Shown here piece after piece: positions 5,923 to 8,371 of a stretch of 8,371 nt of DNA. The position numbers were made by a program, and so were the translations under genes. Each line of letters begins with the position of its first letter. The first letter of the stretch is position 1. This DNA is from Thermoplasmata archaeon (GTDB lineage Archaea > Thermoplasmatota > Thermoplasmata > RBG-16-68-12): assembly GCA_013329855.1 (NCBI GenBank), contig DUJI01000092.1:1-8371 (forward strand). The letters are read 5' to 3'. Below the pieces are notes generated by a model. It was given only the letters and a program-made list of their open reading frames with translations, did not search any database and was not told the DNA's origin.

Positions 5923-7083
5923 GTGCCCACGACGGACCCGGCGTGCATCTTGCAGATTGCGGACTACAGCGCCCCGTTCGCCAGCAACTTCCTCTCGTCC
6001 CTGTTCCGTCTGGAGGGTCTCGTGCGGGATCGGCTGGGGCTTCGCACGGCGTACGTCCTCCCGGAGGCGGCGCGGGAGCGGCCCTGGATCCGGACGGCCC
6101 AGGACGCGGGCGCCATCGTGGAGTTCCTGGAACGGGGCGGTTCCCACCGGCAGCGGATCCGGACCCTGCGGTGCCTGGGTCTCGAGCACCGCGCGGCCCT
6201 CCTCCACACGCACTTCGGGACGTTCGACGCGGACGCCGCGGTTGCGGCCTGGCGTCTGGGCCGCCCCGTCGTCTGGCACATGCACTCCCCGTTCCTCACG
6301 GCGGGCTCGTGGCGACGGGGGGTCGGGGAACGGATCAAGTTCGGCCTCGTGGCCCGCCTCCTCGTGGACCGCATCGTCGCGGTCTCCCCCTCCGTGGCGG
6401 AGGGCGCCGTCGCCGGGGGCGCTCCGCGCTCCAAGTTCTCCGTCGTGCTGAACGGGATCGACGTCGAGCGGGCCCATCCCCTGGACCCGGCCGACCGGTC
6501 CGCCCTGCGGCGGCGAACCGGGATTGCGGATGGGGACGTCGTGTTCCTTCTCCTGGGCTGGGAGCCCCTGCGGAAGGGGGCGGACCTCTTCGCCGAGGCG
6601 ATGGCCTCGGTCTCGGGCGAGTCCGCGATGCACGCACGCGGCCTCGTCGTGCGGGGTGAGACGAACGAGGCCGAGGTGTTGGGAATGGTCCGCAGCGCTC
6701 CCTCCGTGCGCGTGATCCCCGGGGTGCCCGACGTCGCCGAGCTGTACGGTCTCGCGGACTGCTTCGTCTCCGCGAGCCGGGCCGAAGGTCTTCCCTATGC
6801 CGTGGGCGAGGCCATGGCCGCCGACCTCCCCGTGATCACGTCCGATCTGGCCCAGGTCGTCGCGGTCTACGGGCGCGCCGGGGCGGGCGTCCTGACGTTC
6901 CGGAGCGGGGACGCGAAGGACCTCGCGGCCGCCATGGCTCGCCTCCTGGCGACGTCTCCCGAGGACCGCGTGCGCCTGGGACGTGCCAACGGCGCCTTCA
7001 TCCGGGAAGGTCTCTCCCTCCGCCGGTGGTCCGAGGAGATGATCGCCGTGTACCGGTCGGTCCTCGGCACGCCCGAGGGCTAG
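5923..7083 (+). CDS. GT4 family glycosyltransferase (own promoter)
   Basis: This 386-residue GT-B glycosyltransferase has an N-terminal domain with ILQIADYSAPFASNF (9-23), HTHFGTFD (95-102) and WHMHS (118-122), then the interdomain VLNGID (175-180). The donor domain has LLGWEPLRKGADLF (211-224) and an intact EX7E in SRAEGLPYAVGEAM (Glu 288 and Glu 296), followed by PVITSD. All core motifs of retaining GT4 enzymes are present, so it is probably active. GTG 5923 is the best start: it follows GGGAAGG, and the TATA box near 5843 rules out the upstream ATG at 5836. TTG 5950 is a shorter alternative. A strong hairpin sits in the leader. It is separated from the preceding GT4 by 119 nt and appears to be its own transcription unit. 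The sugar transferred is unknown. Confidence 0.9.
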   Translation: MPTTDPACILQIADYSAPFASNFLSSLFRLEGLVRDRLGLRTAYVLPEAARERPWIRTAQDAGAIVEFLERGGSHRQRIRTLRCLGLEHRAALLHTHFGTFDADAAVAAWRLGRPVVWHMHSPFLTAGSWRRGVGERIKFGLVARLLVDRIVAVSPSVAEGAVAGGAPRSKFSVVLNGIDVERAHPLDPADRSALRRRTGIADGDVVFLLLGWEPLRKGADLFAEAMASVSGESAMHARGLVVRGETNEAEVLGMVRSAPSVRVIPGVPDVAELYGLADCFVSASRAEGLPYAVGEAMAADLPVITSDLAQVVAVYGRAGAGVLTFRSGDAKDLAAAMARLLATSPEDRVRLGRANGAFIREGLSLRRWSEEMIAVYRSVLGTPEG

Positions 7084-7087
7084 GGGG

Positions 7088-7106
7088 ACCGCCTCGGACG
7101 GGCGGT
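7088..7106 (+). terminator. Hairpin just after the third GT4 stop
   Basis: ACCGCC (7088-7093) and GGCGGT (7101-7106) form a perfect 6-bp stem with a 7-nt loop, 4 nt after the stop codon. No T-run follows, so a role in termination or 3'-end stability is only a suggestion. Confidence 0.25.
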
Positions 7107-7133
7107 GGGCGCGGGTTCCTCGTCGCGGCTCAT

Positions 7134-7143
7134 CAAGCTTATG
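7134..7143 (+). promoter_or_regulatory. TATA-like element before the right-hand GT2 gene
   Basis: CAAGCTTATG is the only AT-rich patch in the 142-nt gap. Centred near 7140, it predicts a start near 7166 and a leader of about 60 nt before ATG 7226. It is a poorer match than the other boxes. Confidence 0.35.
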
Positions 7144-7175
7144 TGGGCGGGCCCGATGGACCGTCCGTGAGGGCC

Positions 7176-7190
7176 CGTCCCCACGGGACG
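7176..7190. repeat. Dyad CGTCCC-CAC-GGGACG, candidate operator
   Basis: Two perfect 6-bp arms flank CAC, just downstream of the predicted transcription start of the GT2 gene. The half-sites GTCCC/GGGAC match those of the paired dyads at 1737-1767, with a 3-nt instead of 2-nt centre. It may be a third site for the same regulator, or only an RNA hairpin in GC-rich DNA. Confidence 0.3.
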
Positions 7191-7225
7191 CCCGTCGGGG
7201 GATCCGGCGCCCCCCGGCGGCGTTC

Positions 7226-8074
7226 ATGCCCGAAGTGAGCGTGGTCATCCCGGTCTACAACCAGGAGACGTACCTGGGCGCCGCCATCGACTCCGTCTTC
7301 GCGCAGACCTTCCGGGACCTCGAGGTCGTCGTCGTGGACGACGGGAGCACGGACCGCACGCCGGACGTGGTCGCCTCGTACGGTTCCCGCGTGCGCGCGC
7401 TGCGGCAGCCCAACGCGGGCAACGCCGCCGCGTTCAACCGCGGCGTGCGCGCCTCCACGGGCCGCTGGATCGCCTGGCTCGGCTCCGACGACGTCTGGGT
7501 GCCGACCAAGCTGGAACGCCAGGTGGACGCCGTCCGCTCCCGGCCCGCCGCGGGCCTCGTCTACACGGACGTGGTGACCATGGATGCGGGGGGCAAGGCG
7601 CTGTACACGACGGAGTTCCCGTGCCCCGACGAGCGCGAGGCATGCCTCCGGTTCCTCCTCCGGAAGAACTTCATCAACGTGAGCACGGCCCTGGTCCGCC
7701 GCGACGTGTTCGAGTCCCTGGGCCCATTCGACGAGAAGGACTGGCTGTGCGCGGACTACGACATGTGGCTCCGGGTCGCGGAGCGGTACGACATCGTCCG
7801 CGTGCCGGAGCCCTTGGTCTGGTACCGCGTCCACCCGGGCCAGCTCTCGCGCAAGGGCCCCGAGCTCGAGCGGGGGAACAAGCGCGCGGCCATGCGCGCC
7901 GTGCGGCGCATCGGCCTCCGCCGCGGGATGGAGGGGGCCGTCCTCCGCTTCACGGACGAGGTCCTGGCCCTCCCCTGGATGGCGCGGTCCGACGGCGGCG
8001 CGTACGGTTGGCGGGAGCGCTTCGGGGCACTCTGGGAGACCCTGCGGATCTTCGTGGACCCCACGGTGCACTAG
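7226..8074 (+). CDS. GT2 family glycosyltransferase
   Basis: This 282-residue GT-A family 2 glycosyltransferase opens with EVSVVIPVYNQE (3-14). It carries the canonical nucleotide-binding VVDDGSTDRT (36-45), QPNAGNAAAFNRG (61-73), the metal-binding GSDDVW (86-91), GPFDEKDWL (166-174), and the acceptor/catalytic segment ADYDMWLR (176-183), in which the common 'EDYDLWLR' has Ala for Glu. WYRVHPGQLS follows, as is typical of this subgroup. It is probably cytoplasmic, with no clear membrane segment. ATG 7226 puts the first strand at residue 3, as in the family, so the start is secure. It is the last glycan gene before smc, preceded by its own weak TATA element and a dyad. Donor and acceptor unknown. 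Confidence 0.93.
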   Translation: MPEVSVVIPVYNQETYLGAAIDSVFAQTFRDLEVVVVDDGSTDRTPDVVASYGSRVRALRQPNAGNAAAFNRGVRASTGRWIAWLGSDDVWVPTKLERQVDAVRSRPAAGLVYTDVVTMDAGGKALYTTEFPCPDEREACLRFLLRKNFINVSTALVRRDVFESLGPFDEKDWLCADYDMWLRVAERYDIVRVPEPLVWYRVHPGQLSRKGPELERGNKRAAMRAVRRIGLRRGMEGAVLRFTDEVLALPWMARSDGGAYGWRERFGALWETLRIFVDPTVH

Positions 8075-8088
8075 GCGAGAACCGCCTA
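8072..8088 (+). terminator. Hairpin overlapping the GT2 stop codon
   Basis: TAGGCG (8072-8077, including the stop codon) and CGCCTA (8083-8088) form a perfect 6-bp stem with a 5-nt loop. No T-run follows closely. It may mark the 3' end of the transcript; the evidence is slight. Confidence 0.25.
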
Positions 8089-8135
8089 CTCGACCCCTCC
8101 CGGTTTGTCAAGCCGAACCCTTCTCCCCCGCTACG

Positions 8136-8144
8136 CTTTTATAG
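8136..8144 (+). promoter_or_regulatory. TATA box upstream of smc
   Basis: CTTTTATAG is the strongest TATA match in the window, centred near 8140. It predicts a transcription start near 8166 and a leader of about 94 nt before TTG 8260. It places smc in its own transcription unit, separate from the glycan genes. Confidence 0.6.
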
Positions 8145-8166
8145 CCATCACCTCTTTCCGCGTGTC

Positions 8167-8186
8167 TGTCCGACCCGCGTCGGACA
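8167..8186. repeat. Perfect 8-bp inverted repeat at the predicted smc transcription start
   Basis: TGTCCGAC (8167-8174) and GTCGGACA (8179-8186) are exact inverted copies around CCGC. The repeat begins within a base or so of the predicted transcription start. It could be a repressor operator that blocks RNA polymerase, or a 5'-end hairpin of the mRNA. Confidence 0.45.
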
Positions 8187-8248
8187 TCAGAAGGATAAGG
8201 ATGGGATGGGTAGTCGTGCCGCCCTTCAGCGCTGACCTTCCCCTGCGC

Positions 8249-8262
8249 AGGTGAGGACGTTG
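8249..8262 (+). promoter_or_regulatory. Ribosome binding site deciding the smc start
   Basis: AGGTGA (8249-8254) lies 5 nt before TTG 8260, the same spacing as at GTG 3706. This favours TTG 8260 over GTG 8251, which overlaps the site itself. Confidence 0.55.
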
Positions 8263-8371
8263 TTTCTGAAAGAAGTCCAGATGGAGAACTTCAAGTCCTT
8301 CGGAAGAAAGATCGCGGTTCCGGTCCTCCAGGGATACACGACGATCACGGGGCCCAACGGCTCCGGGAAGA
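8260..8371 (+). CDS. smc: Chromosome segregation protein SMC, N-terminal fragment
   Basis: The first 37 codons of an SMC ATPase run off the right edge. From TTG 8260 the protein reads MFLKEVQMENFKSFG, then a short strand pair and the Walker A motif GPNGSGK. This arrangement, with 'LKxxxxxNFKSFG' followed about 15 residues later by GPNGSGKS, is typical of the SMC head domain and distinguishes it from Rad50 and RecN. SMC dimers organise and help segregate chromosomes. TTG 8260 is preferred because AGGTGA sits 5 nt upstream and the N-terminus then matches archaeal SMC proteins; GTG 8251 would add three residues. The coiled coil, hinge and C-terminal head lie outside the window. The gene has its own TATA box and a leader of about 94 nt. 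It is unrelated in function to the glycan genes and marks the island's boundary. Confidence 0.9.
   Translation, partial: MFLKEVQMENFKSFGRKIAVPVLQGYTTITGPNGSGK

Noticed and set aside
5497..7248. A 583-codon minus-strand open frame opposite the second and third GT4 genes
   Set aside because: It crosses a promoter and an intergenic gap and mirrors well-supported GT4 genes, so it is a GC-driven shadow.

Overview
The window is very GC-rich, with short AT-rich islands between genes. It reads as an archaeal chromosome segment encoding surface-glycan biosynthesis. Archaea are suggested by TATA-like boxes about 26 nt upstream of leaderless or nearly leaderless starts (into 829 on the minus strand, 2609 on the plus strand), by GGTGA-type Shine-Dalgarno sites before GTG/TTG starts, and by an SMC-type N-terminus at the right edge. 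A high-GC Thermoplasmatota-like archaeon is my guess; the sequence alone does not prove it.

Layout from left to right. Positions 2-139 hold the last 45 codons of a plus-strand gene, which converges on and overlaps the next gene by 12 bp. Positions 128-829 and 868-1680 are two minus-strand GT2 glycosyltransferases; the first resembles dolichol-phosphate sugar synthases. A divergent promoter region (1681-1813) carries two copies of TCCCGTGGGAC. The plus strand then has a class I SAM methyltransferase (1814-2530), a non-hydrolysing UDP-GlcNAc 2-epimerase (wecB family, 2609-3700), two tightly coupled GT4 glycosyltransferases (3706-4809, 4814-5803), a third GT4 with its own promoter and a structured leader (5923-7083), and a GT2 (7226-8074). 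After a 185-nt gap with a TATA box and a perfect hairpin, the start of smc runs off the right edge.

Taken together, the epimerase would supply UDP-ManNAc. Six recognisable glycosyltransferases (three GT2, three GT4) would add sugars to a lipid-linked or nascent glycan on the cytoplasmic side, and the methyltransferase may decorate the glycan. No flippase, oligosaccharyltransferase, polymerase or UDP-ManNAc dehydrogenase is visible, so those steps must lie elsewhere. I saw no tRNA, rRNA, CRISPR array, insertion sequence or transposase. No gene-free stretch exceeds 300 nt. I did not find a wholly new system. The most unusual signals are regulatory: paired dyads in the divergent promoter, stop codons embedded in ribosome binding sites, and hairpins at or just after predicted transcription starts.
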